From the NCBI GenBank assembly GCA_012845835.1, contig JABAKD010000036.1, positions 2,548,501 through 2,612,500 of the forward strand: a stretch of DNA of 64,000 bases, given 5' to 3'. Shown one piece after another: positions 19,807-29,375 of the stretch. How positions within the stretch are numbered: position 1 is the stretch's first letter; the number at the start of each line of letters is the position of its first letter. Under the pieces are notes generated by a model. That model was given only the letters and a program-made list of their open reading frames with translations, had not been told where the DNA came from and searched no databases. The position numbers were made by a program, and so were the translations under genes. This stretch comes from Undaria pinnatifida (lineage: Eukaryota; Sar; Phaeophyceae; Laminariales; Alariaceae).

Positions 19807-19863
<57 letters not shown>
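19807..19863 (+). repeat. (TGC)19 trinucleotide tract
   Basis: An uninterrupted CTG/CAG tract of 19 units. It yields poly-Leu, poly-Cys, poly-Ala, poly-Gln or poly-Ser depending on frame. No flanking domain supports any of these as coding. Confidence 0.98.
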
Positions 19864-20164
19864 GGCCCCGTCGGAAATACGTGTGCTTGCATCGCATGTC
19901 GGGCACACGCGCTACCGCACCAGCCCGAGATTCCGTGGTGCCATTGGTGCTGTCATCGTCTATATTATTTGTCACGGTTTCGTTTGGGATCCTCGTACGT
20001 GTTCTGAACCATGGTATAAAATTGGGATACTTTCCACTTTCCACTCGGGGGCTCGTGTTTAATGGAGTCGGTTTAAGTTCAGGATTCGACGGTACATATT
20101 TTGACAGTACACGATATTATGCCGTCCGGCACTTGGTCTGCGATGACGTCGTTTACGAAAAATT

Positions 20165-20395
20165 GCGTTGATGCCGTTCGCGACTTGTCTTTGACGATGC
20201 CGCTGACTGGTTAACCTGGACGACTTCGTTCACGGCTCACCTGCGACGCTGCCGTTCACGAGTTATCTGTGATGATGCCGTTCCCGGCTGATCCGTGATG
20301 TTGCCGTTCCCGGCTGATCCGTGATGTTGCCGTCCCGGACTCAATTGCGATGATCCAAGACTTATCTGCGATGGCGCCGTTCATGAAGTTGGTAG
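20165..20395 (+). repeat. Degenerate minisatellite, unit about 30 bp
   Basis: Units resemble 'gatgccgttcccggctgatc' followed by 'cgtgatgttg'. The two central units are identical and the outer ones diverge. Confidence 0.8.
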
Positions 20396-22254
20396 TTAGC
20401 TCTGTAACCGCGTGTCAGGCGACAAAGCATTTGGAAAATGTGTGCAATAGCTTTGTATTAGTATAGTAGTATCATGTATGGGCTGTTCAACAACAGACAA
20501 ATTACGCGGCGTGAAAAGTGTAGCGCACAGGGTTAGGTCGGTATCTGCCCCACGCGCCTCTCCTTCATGGCTTGTTACACACCAGAAAGTGCTGCTGGTC
20601 ACACACAGGCGTCCCGTTACGAGCTGGGAGGAGGGGTATGTGCAATTGGCTTGCTTGCGTGTCTAGGGTTATTGCTTCGATTGCGCCCCGCTCTTCGCTG
20701 CAAAGGCCGGGGAGGGTGGGATCGCCTTTCCTGCTCGTCGGTATGTACCGTTGACGGTCGTGCCGTTGTCGCTTGCTCATGGTTCGGCTCATGGCTCGGC
20801 ACACGTGCACACATGGACAAGTGCGGTTGTGAACAGAAAGGCGTTTGTTACAACTGGGTAGAGGGTTGCATTGTGTTAGCTTGCTTTGTTTGCTGCCAGG
20901 TGTTCGGCGTTGATATGTCCACTACTGACGCGTTTGTATGGTTTCATACCACCGTGCCTACGGTATAGGGGTTTCTTGTGCAGAAGCTCTGGGTCACCCG
21001 TGCGAGTGATCCCCTTGTTCCTTGACAGTCTTGAGCATCCCTCCCGGTTTGGTTTTCCATGGCAACCGTCGTTGAAAGGGCAAATACGACATTTGAAAAA
21101 AATCGCCCAGAGCCTGTAATCACAGTACAGAATGAGCGGGTCGACTGCCTGCGACCGAGTGGTAAAAAAGGGGTACCCCCCTGCCATGTTCATAGGCGAG
21201 ATTAGTTGCTGTGCTAAATCGGCCTCACCTCCCTTCCGCCTTGAGGGGTGGTGGAGGAAGAGCTTTGTATGTTCGGAGATACAGCTTTAATGCTCCTACT
21301 CTTTCCGCTTTCCTTGTCTTAGCACACCAGCACGTGCTGGTGCGAAGCGATGTGGGAGATGCATTTCATGTGCTTGCCCCGTGGGTGTTTAAGGTTGATT
21401 GTTGTGCCCACCTCGCTTTGTGGTGGCTTGATACACACCAGCAAAGCCGGTGGTGTTCGTATAGTCCAACAAGGTATTGACCCGACCTGGGCAGGGAGCG
21501 TGCTCATTGCAATTCAAAGGCATTATCCTGAGGCCAATAAAGACCGGAAAGGACTGACACAGGTTGTCGCACCCCTACAAGCCTCGCAGTGACGGAGCCG
21601 GTGCGCGTAATCGGTTTGTTTGCCACAGCTTTTGTCGTTGATGTTGGCATCTCGCGCTCTTACTCGTCACCATTAGGGGGGTGCATGGAATCAGTTTCAA
21701 TACTGTCAAGCGGTGGTCTATGCGCCTTCTTCGATTCTGCAGGCATTCGTGGACACTCAAACGTTCTGCTATGAGCAGGCAGGCGTCCATGTCATCTAGG
21801 GGAGGAGGGGGTGGAATCGTATTTTTGCCCTGCTGGACCTACCGGTGATGTTTGCACCCTAATCGGACTTTCCATGGATTTGTAAGCCTCAGCACGTGCT
21901 GCTGTGAACCGAATAGCGGGCACCCCAACCGCGAAGATGGGTTGATCATTTTGCTCGTTCACACATCTCCCTCGTTGCAGAGAACCCCGGTCCTCGACAG
22001 TGGTAGGGGGGAGGTGGAATTGACTCTCTTGCTGCTAGATGCCTTGCGTTGAGGATTGTGCCGCGCGCCGTTCCTTTACACCTACGGGGGAAAGGGCGGG
22101 ATTGGTTTGCGTGCTTGTAGATGTCTAGTGCAAATGGTTGTACAGCGCGATTATATCTACTCCTTGTGGTCAAGTTATTTGCGATTGTGTAATTGAATGC
22201 ACTGGAGTAGGCTACATGTTGAAGTCGTTTGTGTTTTTTTTGTTGACCACAGCT
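20396..22254. other. No recognised gene; M1-like fragment at about 20950-21190
   Basis: At 20950-21190 'gcctacggtataggggtttc', 'cccgtgcgagtgatcccctt' and a right end 'aaggggtacccccctgcc' recall M1 with both ends. The palindrome 'accagcacgtgctggt' is at about 21326. The rest has short frames only. Confidence 0.5.
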
Positions 22255-22557
22255 TGGCAAGAGCCGCTTTTATTGATTTGTCGTGGACGTGCTTTCGCCG
22301 TCACGGAGAACGTGTGATTAACGCAACTCACATTAGGTCCAACGCTCACGAAGACAACTTCGGTATTTTGTGACGAAGGCATGTTTTCACGATCGCGGAG
22401 CATATGCGGTGAATGCAGTACTTGTTCGCCTTTTGTTAGGTGTGCTTGGTGTATAAGAAGTCACGGAGCGAATCGAATGAAATGCAGAACAGGCCTGACC
22501 CCTCGGACGGAATCTACATTTTTGTCTTAGGCATGTTTTGTGATCTAAATGTCTCGG
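22255..22557 (+). repeat. Degenerate upstream units of the 22.5-kb tandem array
   Basis: Words 'cacggagcgaat.gaa.tga' and 'aatgcag.ac' recur near 22390, 22480 and 22550, about 80-100 bp apart. They are older relatives of the clean duplication that follows. Confidence 0.6.
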
Positions 22558-22962
22558 AGCGAGTTTGGTGGAATGCAGCTTAGGTCTAACGCTTGACATG
22601 TCTTATGCCGTGTTTCGGCCGAAGGCGTGCACGGTCTTTCCACCGTGACGGAGATCGCGAGTGGATCAAACACCCGCGGGCTTAAGGCGTGTTGAGGCAA
22701 CTACCTTTGCTGTTGCGGTGGGCGGTGCTGTTCAATCTTCGCCACGGATCTCGTTTCGGGGCGAGTTTGGGGGAATGCAGCTTAGGTCTAACGCTTGACA
22801 TGTCATGTGCCGTGTTTCGGCCGAAGGCGTGCACGGTCTTTCCACCGTGACGGAGATCGCGAGTGGATCAAACACCCGCGGGCTTAAGGCGTGTTGAGGC
22901 CACTACCTTTGCTGTTGCGGTGGGCGGTGCTGTTCAATCTTCGCCACGGATCTCGTTTGGTG
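22558..22962 (+). repeat. 202-bp tandem duplication, near identical
   Basis: 'gagtttgg.ggaatgcagctt' starts at 22561 and again at 22763. Only a few mismatches separate the two units, for example 'tcttatg' against 'tcatgtg'. An open frame (22863-23189) starts inside the second unit but lacks recognisable motifs. Confidence 0.95.
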
Positions 22963-24137
22963 GTTTCACTGCAGGTTTAACGCTTGTCAAAGCAACCAAC
23001 CAACTTAGGTTTAGGGTTACAATGCGGACTTTGCGGCCACCAACGGCATCCGATGGTTGCAGTATAAACCTGGTGATTGTCACGGCCAACTGTTCTTTGA
23101 CTATGTATTGGGCGTGTTTGGTGCTTTCGCCTTCACGGAGCGGGTATAGTTATTACAGCGTGTATGTTACGGTGGTGTTATGGATCTAAGATGGGGTTTC
23201 TAGTCGGGGATTGCCAAGTAGGGAAATGGGGGCAAGACATGGCGGACCCCAGAGAAACATGATCCCCAGCTCCTAAGTGAGGATTTGTGCTCGCCCGTGT
23301 ACCTCACTCTCCTGTAAGCTTGGGTCTTCTCGAGTACGAGCGCTGTATCCAGAGCTAGCGATGGGACGCGAGAGTCAGGCATACGGCAGCGGGGCCGCCA
23401 AGGACGCTCTCCCAGGTGGTAGTCTTGTCAGTCTTGGTCGTCTACATGTATGTGAACTCGGTTAGATTTGGGACGTGATGGTGGAAGATTGCGCATAATT
23501 GTATCGTGTTGGGTAGAACCGGAAAACCCTATGCGGGTATCACAACCGAGCGACGTGCGTCGCGTGCACCCTGCGCGCTGCTCAGAGGGACTCCTCTACG
23601 TTATTAACGATGCGTGCAAAGCTGAATTTTCTTACATGGTGTGTGTTCTGTTGCATGTAGACTGCTGGGTGACCTGGGTAGAGACAGACAGGCCGCAAAA
23701 AGCACAAGTTGTTTTGGGCGAGGGTCCTAGGATACCCGCATGCGCTCTCACTACAGTATGTACGAGTACATGTTACTAGCACTTTTGGGACCCATCTACA
23801 GTATACAGCGATATAACAAAGTGTAAGCGCGTCCTCATCATCAGCGTGCGAGCATGCAGCACGCGACAGTGCAAGCTATAATAGCTGTGCGCGTGTCTTC
23901 GTGTTTTTGCCGTGGAATTCGACTGGAAAATTGTCGTCGCCTAATCTAGCAGCCCCGGTTGCTTCGTGCGAAGTTTGCCCGGAGGTTGGCTGCAATAGTC
24001 GGTTTTATAAAACTATTGTATCTAGGTCAGCTGTGAGGTTTCATTCGTCGATCTGTCGATCTGCCACTCGAAAGCCCCAAAAGGGCTCATACTACTCTCG
24101 ATGTGCACAGAGCAGTATGTATAATACCTGGTACGAC
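22963..24137. other. No recognised feature
   Basis: Short frames only. No domain, splice series or repeat could be supported. Confidence 0.5.
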
Positions 24138-24401
24138 CCAGGCTACGGTAGGGGGGTACCCTTTTAGGCCTTTTATTTCAGTGGCTAGGGGTCACTCGCG
24201 CGAGTAACCCCTTTGTTCCTATGCAATCTTACGTTTTCTTTATGCTTTACATTGACGAAATAAATCCGCAATGCAAAGGTGATCTAAGCTGCGGCAAACC
24301 AAGTTCCTAAACCATCTTCATCCGTAGGGTACAGAGCTACTCGTGCGAGTGGCTCAAACACACCAGTGAAAATGGGGGTACCCCCCCTACCGTAGCCTTG
24401 G
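24138..24401. mobile_element. MITE, family M1, complete copy
   Basis: Terminal inverted repeats of about 24 bp: left 'ggctacggtaggggggtacc', right the inverted 'ggtaccccccctaccgtagcc' (first 20 compared). Internal words 'cgcgcgagtaacccctttgt' and 'aataaatccgcaatg' recur in fragments near 9100, 12650 and 20990. No coding capacity. A clear target duplication was not resolved. Confidence 0.88.
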
Positions 24402-24412
24402 TCATCGCGTGT

Positions 24413-25272
24413 ACACACGCGATCGGAGTATCACACACAAGCTTGCAAAGATGAGTTTCGACCAAATCTTCGATCTCACAGCTGGAGTGTATTTAGGTAT
24501 TTTATGTGACCTAAACCTCTTGAACCCCCCCCCCCCCCCCGCGCGCTTTTTTTCCCCCGCTCCCTCTTCTTGCTCAAATGCCCCACCTAACATCGAAATC
24601 TGCCGGAGAAATAAACACTTCCACGCACTTGATATCACCTCATTATCGTTCTTGAGCCATCCATGCATCTGCTGCAAATCTTCCCCCCCCCACGCCCCCT
24701 CCTTCGCCACCAATCGCACCACCATCGCCTAGACCTAGCACCGCGCGTATAGCAGACCCCTATATATATGCGACCAAAAGATGTTCAAAAAACCCTTTCG
24801 CCCCCCCCCCCACCCCGCCCCCACCCCCTCGAACGCTACGCCCTCTCCACACTAGTTGTACAACTTACACGATAGGATTTATAGTTTCCACGCACAGATT
24901 GAGCTTCCCGCCCCCCCCCCCCCCCCCCCCCCCTCCCCCTCTTCATCAAACCCAGGCCCCCACGTCCTTAAAAACTCCGCCCTCCCCTCACCGGTTATTC
25001 CACCTGCAGGATTCACTTGATAAACTGATGCGTTTCCTTCCACAGCTGTCAGATTTTGTCCCCCTCAAAAACGGGTTTTATAGTTTCCGCGCACAGACTG
25101 CCTAATATCACCCTGTTGACCCTGGTACAAGCTACACTGTAGTTGCAGGGGGAGTCGCCGACCTATATCCTTAATGAGGACACGCAATCCGTAATACCCG
25201 CGATCGGAGTATCACACATAGCTTGCAAAGATGAGTTTCGACAAAATCTTCGACCTCACAGCTGGATGGAGT
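24413..25272 (-). mobile_element. Family T repeats, two direct - strand ends with C-rich blocks between
   Basis: Inverted T ends finish at 'cacagctggagtgtattt' (24492) and 'cacagctggatggagtgta' (25272). Between them are C-rich subterminal blocks, one containing 'gctcaaatgccccacctaac', 'ttgatatcacctcatt' and 'gcctagacctagcaccgcgc'. The same blocks recur at 51.1-51.6 and 53.5-53.9 kb, and inverted at 57.1-57.9 kb. Confidence 0.75.
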
Positions 25273-25526
25273 GTAATTCTTTTTAATAATACTTGAAATA
25301 AAAGCAGTAATGAATAGTAGTAAAGAGTACCTTGTAGGCGACGGGCAATACGGTTGTTGAGCTCACGTTTTTGGCGTATCCCCACAACGCAGACCAGTCC
25401 GTGTGATACAGCAGTATCCCAACGCAGAGCCCCTGGGCTCGTGCTACTCACGGGCGCTTAATGGTACTCGTAGTTCGTATTGGTCTTCTTGTTTGTGATT
25501 TTTTTACGTATTGGGCTCAACAACAT

Positions 25527-25630
25527 GAAAGTACACTCCAGCTTTAAGATCGAAAATGTGATTTCGAATATTTCGTCTCGAAGCCAGTCTTTGCAAGCGG
25601 ATATATTTCGATCGCGCGTATTGCTGTTTT
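25527..25630 (+). mobile_element. Family T fragment, forward, degenerate
   Basis: 'agtacactccagctttaaga', 'aagccagtctttgcaagcgg' and 'gatcgcgcgtatt' match the T left end with insertions. Confidence 0.65.
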
Positions 25631-26030
25631 TGCGACAAATGTGGTAGACTAATCGTAATGCAGTATCTACCTGGTAATCGTACGAGTATGCAGATTGGAC
25701 AGCGCAATCTTTTACCCCCATCATATCCGTGTCCATTTCTTGCAGCTTCGATATGATTTGCCCCATCTATTCTGGAACACTATTACGTACCCGAGTAGCC
25801 CCCCCCATGAATGAATGTCGAGCAGAAGACGAGAACAAAGGGTGAGGGTGTGGTAGATGGTACACATACATGTCACTGCTGTATCACAATAGCTTTCTGT
25901 GCCCACAGTAGTGGATACTACCAGCTGCCGCGTGCTCACATACCGATTATTTAGTATATGGCACGATATCGGGTGGCCGATCAGGTAGTCGACGCGCTGC
26001 TCCATTTACTGTTCATCTCTTAAATAATAC
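25631..26030. other. No recognised feature
   Basis: Short frames only. Confidence 0.5.
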
Positions 26031-26031
26031 T

Positions 26032-26033
26032 TC

Positions 26034-26099
<66 letters not shown>

Positions 26100-26160
26100 G
26101 TTGTTGTTGTTGTTGTTGTTCGCATTAACTCGCATAACGAAGTCCGTGGTCACAGGACAG
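26032..26160 (+). repeat. (GTT)n tract plus GTT-box repeat fragment
   Basis: About 28 units of 'gtt', then 'attaactcgcataacgaagt' and 'ccgtggtcacaggacag'. The same unit follows the (GTT)n tracts at 37829 and 39097, so the microsatellite belongs to a retroposon-like family. On the - strand it would be a (CAA)n tail. Confidence 0.85.
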
Positions 26161-26457
26161 TGTTATAATGTTGAGTTTGGGTGAGCTATTGGTTCACCTT
26201 TTGCAAGTGGTCAAACAGACTAATACCCCACTAGAATAAAATTTTAACAAAAAGCGTCGTCGGCAGACCATCCATGTGTTTTTTGGCTCGTGGGTTCAAA
26301 TCGCACATCTACCTACCACAATAAACTTTTTCGGACTTTCCCCAAGTCGAACTTTGAAATACCCTCCCCGGTATCCCCAGGAAATGAAACGGTTTGGATA
26401 ATCGACAGGTCCGCCCGTATATCCGGCCGACCTGCTATCCCGCCGTTTCCGGGGGGG
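26161..26457 (+). mobile_element. tRNA-derived SINE, + strand copy
   Basis: The head has an A-box-like 'gcaagtggtcaaacagac' and a B-box-like 'gggttcaaatcgcac' about 75 bp later. The body has 'ttttcggactttccccaagt', 'ccccaggaaatgaaac' and 'gacaggtccgcccgtatatc'. The - strand copy at 26549-26800 shares all of these in order. The head does not fold into a full acceptor stem, so it is a SINE promoter and not a working tRNA gene. Confidence 0.8.
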
Positions 26458-26461
26458 AGAG

Positions 26462-26540
26462 TGTTACAAGGCTTAGTTTGGGTAAGCTATTGGTCAACCT
26501 TTTGCAAGAGGTCAAACGGACGGATACCCCACTAATACGT
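26462..26540 (+). mobile_element. Truncated SINE head
   Basis: 'ttgggtaagctattggtcaa' and 'ccttttgcaagaggtcaaac' repeat the head of the copy at 26161 and break off before the B box. Confidence 0.75.
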
Positions 26541-26548
26541 TAGAACAA

Positions 26549-26800
26549 CCTCCCCCCCTGAAAGGGCGGGATGCTGTTCGGCCGGATATACGGGCGGACC
26601 TGTCAATATCCAAGCGATTTCATTTCCTGGGTACTCGTACGTATACCGGGGAGAGCATTTTTCAAGTTCGACATGGGGAAAGTCTGAAAAAGTCTATTAT
26701 TATGGTGGATGTGGGATTTGAACCCACGACGCGATGTGTCAAGGCATTATGGGGTGTTAGTCCGTTTGACCACTTGCAAAAGGTTAACCAATACTAGTTT
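26549..26800 (-). mobile_element. tRNA-derived SINE, - strand copy
   Basis: Read on the - strand it begins 'ggttaaccttttgcaagtgg', has the B-box region 'gtgggttcaaatcccac' (a perfect 5-bp T stem), then the body 'ttttcagactttccccatgt', 'acccaggaaatgaaatc' and 'gacaggtccgcccgtatatc'. Its T-arm is better preserved than in the + copy. The pair forms a long inverted repeat. Confidence 0.82.
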
Positions 26801-27247
26801 TTTTTTTTTTTCCATCCTCCGGCGGATGGGGAAAAAGAAAGCTTTAGCTCACCACACTTCCACGTATTTTCATACGTGTCGCGTGTCGATTTAACTCAGT
26901 TGCTTTCCCAGCCCAACGCTAGCTGGCGCACCCTTCGGGTCCCATTGTAGGTATAGCGTAAGCTGTCCCTATCAGTGGTCTTCGTTACAACCCCGGCAGC
27001 GCAAGCTGCCGTTGTATACGGGTGCGTGTGTATGTCGACCCGGCCTGTCCCCTGAGGGTCAGTTTCGGTGGAGATAGCCACCCGGAATGTCATATTTCCG
27101 GGTAGTGTGGGACTTGCGCAAGCTCACCCACTAACAAAACCCCTGGCCATGGGAGATGGCCTTCCGCCGGACTTGGTCCAGTTACGGTCCACCCTACCCA
27201 TTCGGGCGTTGGTCCTCGGATAGCTTTCCCGAACTAAGCCTTAAAAC
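26801..27247. repeat. Repeat R26 copy (26805-26880) and unassigned sequence
   Basis: T-run, 'catcctccggcggatgggga', then 'agctcaccacacttccacgt', as at 12513-12595. The following 350 bp has several short inverted words such as 'cggcagcgcaagctgccg' and 'ctggccatgggagatggcc', but no function is clear. Confidence 0.6.
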
Positions 27248-27416
27248 GACAGGCTCCAGTCACCCTGGAGCCGAGGACTAGACTACCCCCAAGGAAAAAA
27301 CACAATCAAACTAAAGGTGGTACACGCATCTATCACAGCTGACGCAATGCATGCCTCCGCCAGGAACATATAAAAGTGAAATCGAGAGTCAGCACCTACG
27401 ATGTGCCAGGTCCATA
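27248..27416 (+). repeat. GTT-box repeat, left part, split by the LTR element
   Basis: 'acaggctccagtcaccctgg', 'ggtggtacacgcatctatca', 'cagctgacgcaatgcatgcc' and 'acgatgtgccaggtcca' match the unsplit relative at 39205-39370. The sequence resumes right after the 3' LTR at 37766 ('actggtgcatacgtctcact'). Confidence 0.9.
27413..27416. other. Target site duplication CATA, left
   Basis: 'cata' immediately before the 5' LTR, repeated at 37766-37769 after the 3' LTR. A 4-bp duplication is the best fit; five bases would need one mismatch. Confidence 0.75.
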
Positions 27417-27837
27417 TGTTACGGTTACATTGTTACGGTTGATAGGAGTTGCACTTTTGGGATTGCGTTAGTCTCAATAGGCACTAGCAGTACTGGTTCC
27501 TCGCCGCCCTCTGCCTTTTACCCCTTTGCTTGCCCTGAGTTGACAATAATCCACAAAGCGAATACCGTATCCACGACCGGAGACCTTCTACTCCTTCTCA
27601 CAAACCACCTTCAAGGCTTACACTACCGCTGTTCAGGCTCAACCACCGAACTCGGTACCGATCGGGAGGCTGCTATCATCAGGTCGGTAGCAGTGCTTTG
27701 TTGGCTGGGTCCCTGGCACCTTCCTCTCTGTACAATGCACACGAGACCTAGGGTCCTGCCGCATGAGTGGCTAGAGACCACTCAGACTCACATAGACATC
27801 GGATCCGCCTCTATCCCTAGCCTCCCCTTCCGTAATA
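27417..27837 (+). repeat. 5' LTR, 421 bp
   Basis: Begins 'tgttacggttacattgttac' and ends 'ccccttccgtaata'. It matches 37345-37765 except at 8 sites. The ends TGTTAC/GTAATA form an imperfect short inverted repeat. A promoter and poly(A) signal were not identified with certainty. Confidence 0.95.
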
Positions 27838-27855
27838 TGGTGTCCTCCGTGCTGT
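27838..27855 (+). other. Primer binding site (PBS)
   Basis: 'tggtgtcctccgtgctgt' starts directly after the LTR with the TGG expected to pair with a tRNA CCA end. Which tRNA it matches cannot be decided without the genome's tRNA set. Confidence 0.7.
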
Positions 27856-29375
27856 ACATGAGCCGTAGTTGCGCTTTTCATGCTGTAGCCGCGTGGCTTG
27901 TAAGCTCTTTCGCGCCTTTCTGTTTTTTTTTCGCCAGCTGACACGTGCTGGCGCTTCTGTTTTTTTTCCCTTTTGCTGTCTAGGGCTTTTCAACGGCCTG
28001 CGGTCTGTCCCAATCCGTGCGCTTCAGCGTCTTTTACCTGGGCCTGCCGTTCACTCGCGCAGCCACCGTTCGCCTAGCGCACACATGTCCCTCATACCCT
28101 GGCCTAGAGATCATGTAGTTCCTGTGTTCTTCGTTTTGGCGCGCATTTTGCACCGTTTATGTTGGACATACACATGCGTCCATCCGCTTATTCACACGCA
28201 CTTGTAGGGGAAGGCAGAGCGCCTGGGTGTGTTCGATTTTTTTTCTTTCCTCTGTCTGTTGCCGCCACCACAATAGCTGTTCCTGTACCCGCGTGGATAG
28301 CTGGTTGCCACTGGACAGTTGAACTACCAGGTTGATCGGATTGAGTGATCATTGATGGGTCGTGTCTCTCGCACTTGCGGCTCCACAGCAGCAGACTCAC
28401 CCGTGCGGCAGCCAGAAACGATGATGAGAGTGTGAAACGTGCGTAAGATCGAAGACCCCGAGTCGAGCTGCGTGCTAGTTTTTGAACCTCGTGCATGTTT
28501 GGGATCATCCTCGTGACCTCTCCCCCCTGGACTAGTCTCACATTTGGCAGTGACCTGTCGACCACCGTGGTGTCAGAGCGCTATTTTGGTGTGGGTTGGG
28601 CCTCTCTAGTAAAACCTCTCCTTCCCACCCTACCTACTAGTGACGCGGCGCTTGACGCTCGATCACTCATCAAAAAAAAAAAAAAAAAACATAAAAACGT
28701 CTGGATTCCCGCGCGCTTGTGGGTTGTGTATCGTGCTGTGTTTTTTAGTTATTTGATTTGCCCTGTGGGTGGGTATACTGTAGCTTGGGACCTTCATCCC
28801 AAAAACAAAAATGCGCCGAACTGTTACTCGCTTGGTATAAGCCTGGTATACCACTCCTCTCTCTCCGTGCTGTCTCATCAGCCCACCTACTGTTTGCTCG
28901 AGCCCATCGTTCTCATCGTTTTGTATAGCGCACAAAAAACAAGCACCCGCACCCCACTGTTTCTGGATTATTTTGTCACCTTGTCTGCATTCACATGTAC
29001 GCCTCGCGACGCTCGCTGTTCTTGTGCGCGAGCGCTCCCCACACCGCTACATACGGGTGCCCTTTGTACTGTTTCACCAGTGTTTCGTGCCGTCTTTTCA
29101 AAATTTGTCATTCGTCTCTTCAGATTTCGTCCTTTTTTATTTTTTTCCAACACCTGTCATGCTGTCTTTTCAAATTTTGTCCTCTTTCTTCTTCAATTTT
29201 TTTTTCAACACCTATTTTCCTCCGTGCGATTCTTGCCGCCTCGCAACTGCCGTTCCCGTTTCATTTTTTTTCGTCGCGCTTGATCGCATCATTGTTCATG
29301 ACGTTGCATTGAATTCACTTCGTCGTATTGCATCTCTCACACGATTCCCTCTTCGTCTGTCTTGCACTAGCAGCG
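27856..29375 (+). other. Retrotransposon 5' leader
   Basis: About 1.5 kb between PBS and gag. It has an A-run at about 28672-28690 and T-rich tracts near 29100-29280. A 262-codon open frame (28495-29283) has no recognisable motif and is probably not a protein. A long leader of this type may hold packaging and ribosome-entry signals, which is inference only. Confidence 0.6.

Noticed and set aside
19665-20171. Poly-Gln, poly-Ser, poly-Leu and poly-Cys frames over (TGC)19
   Set aside because: All are readings of the same tract, and flanking residues differ without any domain.
22863-23189. 108-codon open frame after the 202-bp repeat
   Set aside because: Starts within a tandem repeat unit, has no motif and no splice context.
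26700-26800. Possible functional tRNA gene on the - strand
   Set aside because: The T arm is perfect but the acceptor and anticodon arms do not pair, and a second copy with a SINE body lies nearby.
28495-29283. 262-codon open frame in the retrotransposon leader
   Set aside because: Passes through an A-run and T-rich tracts and shows no conserved domain. Gag starts clearly at 29376.
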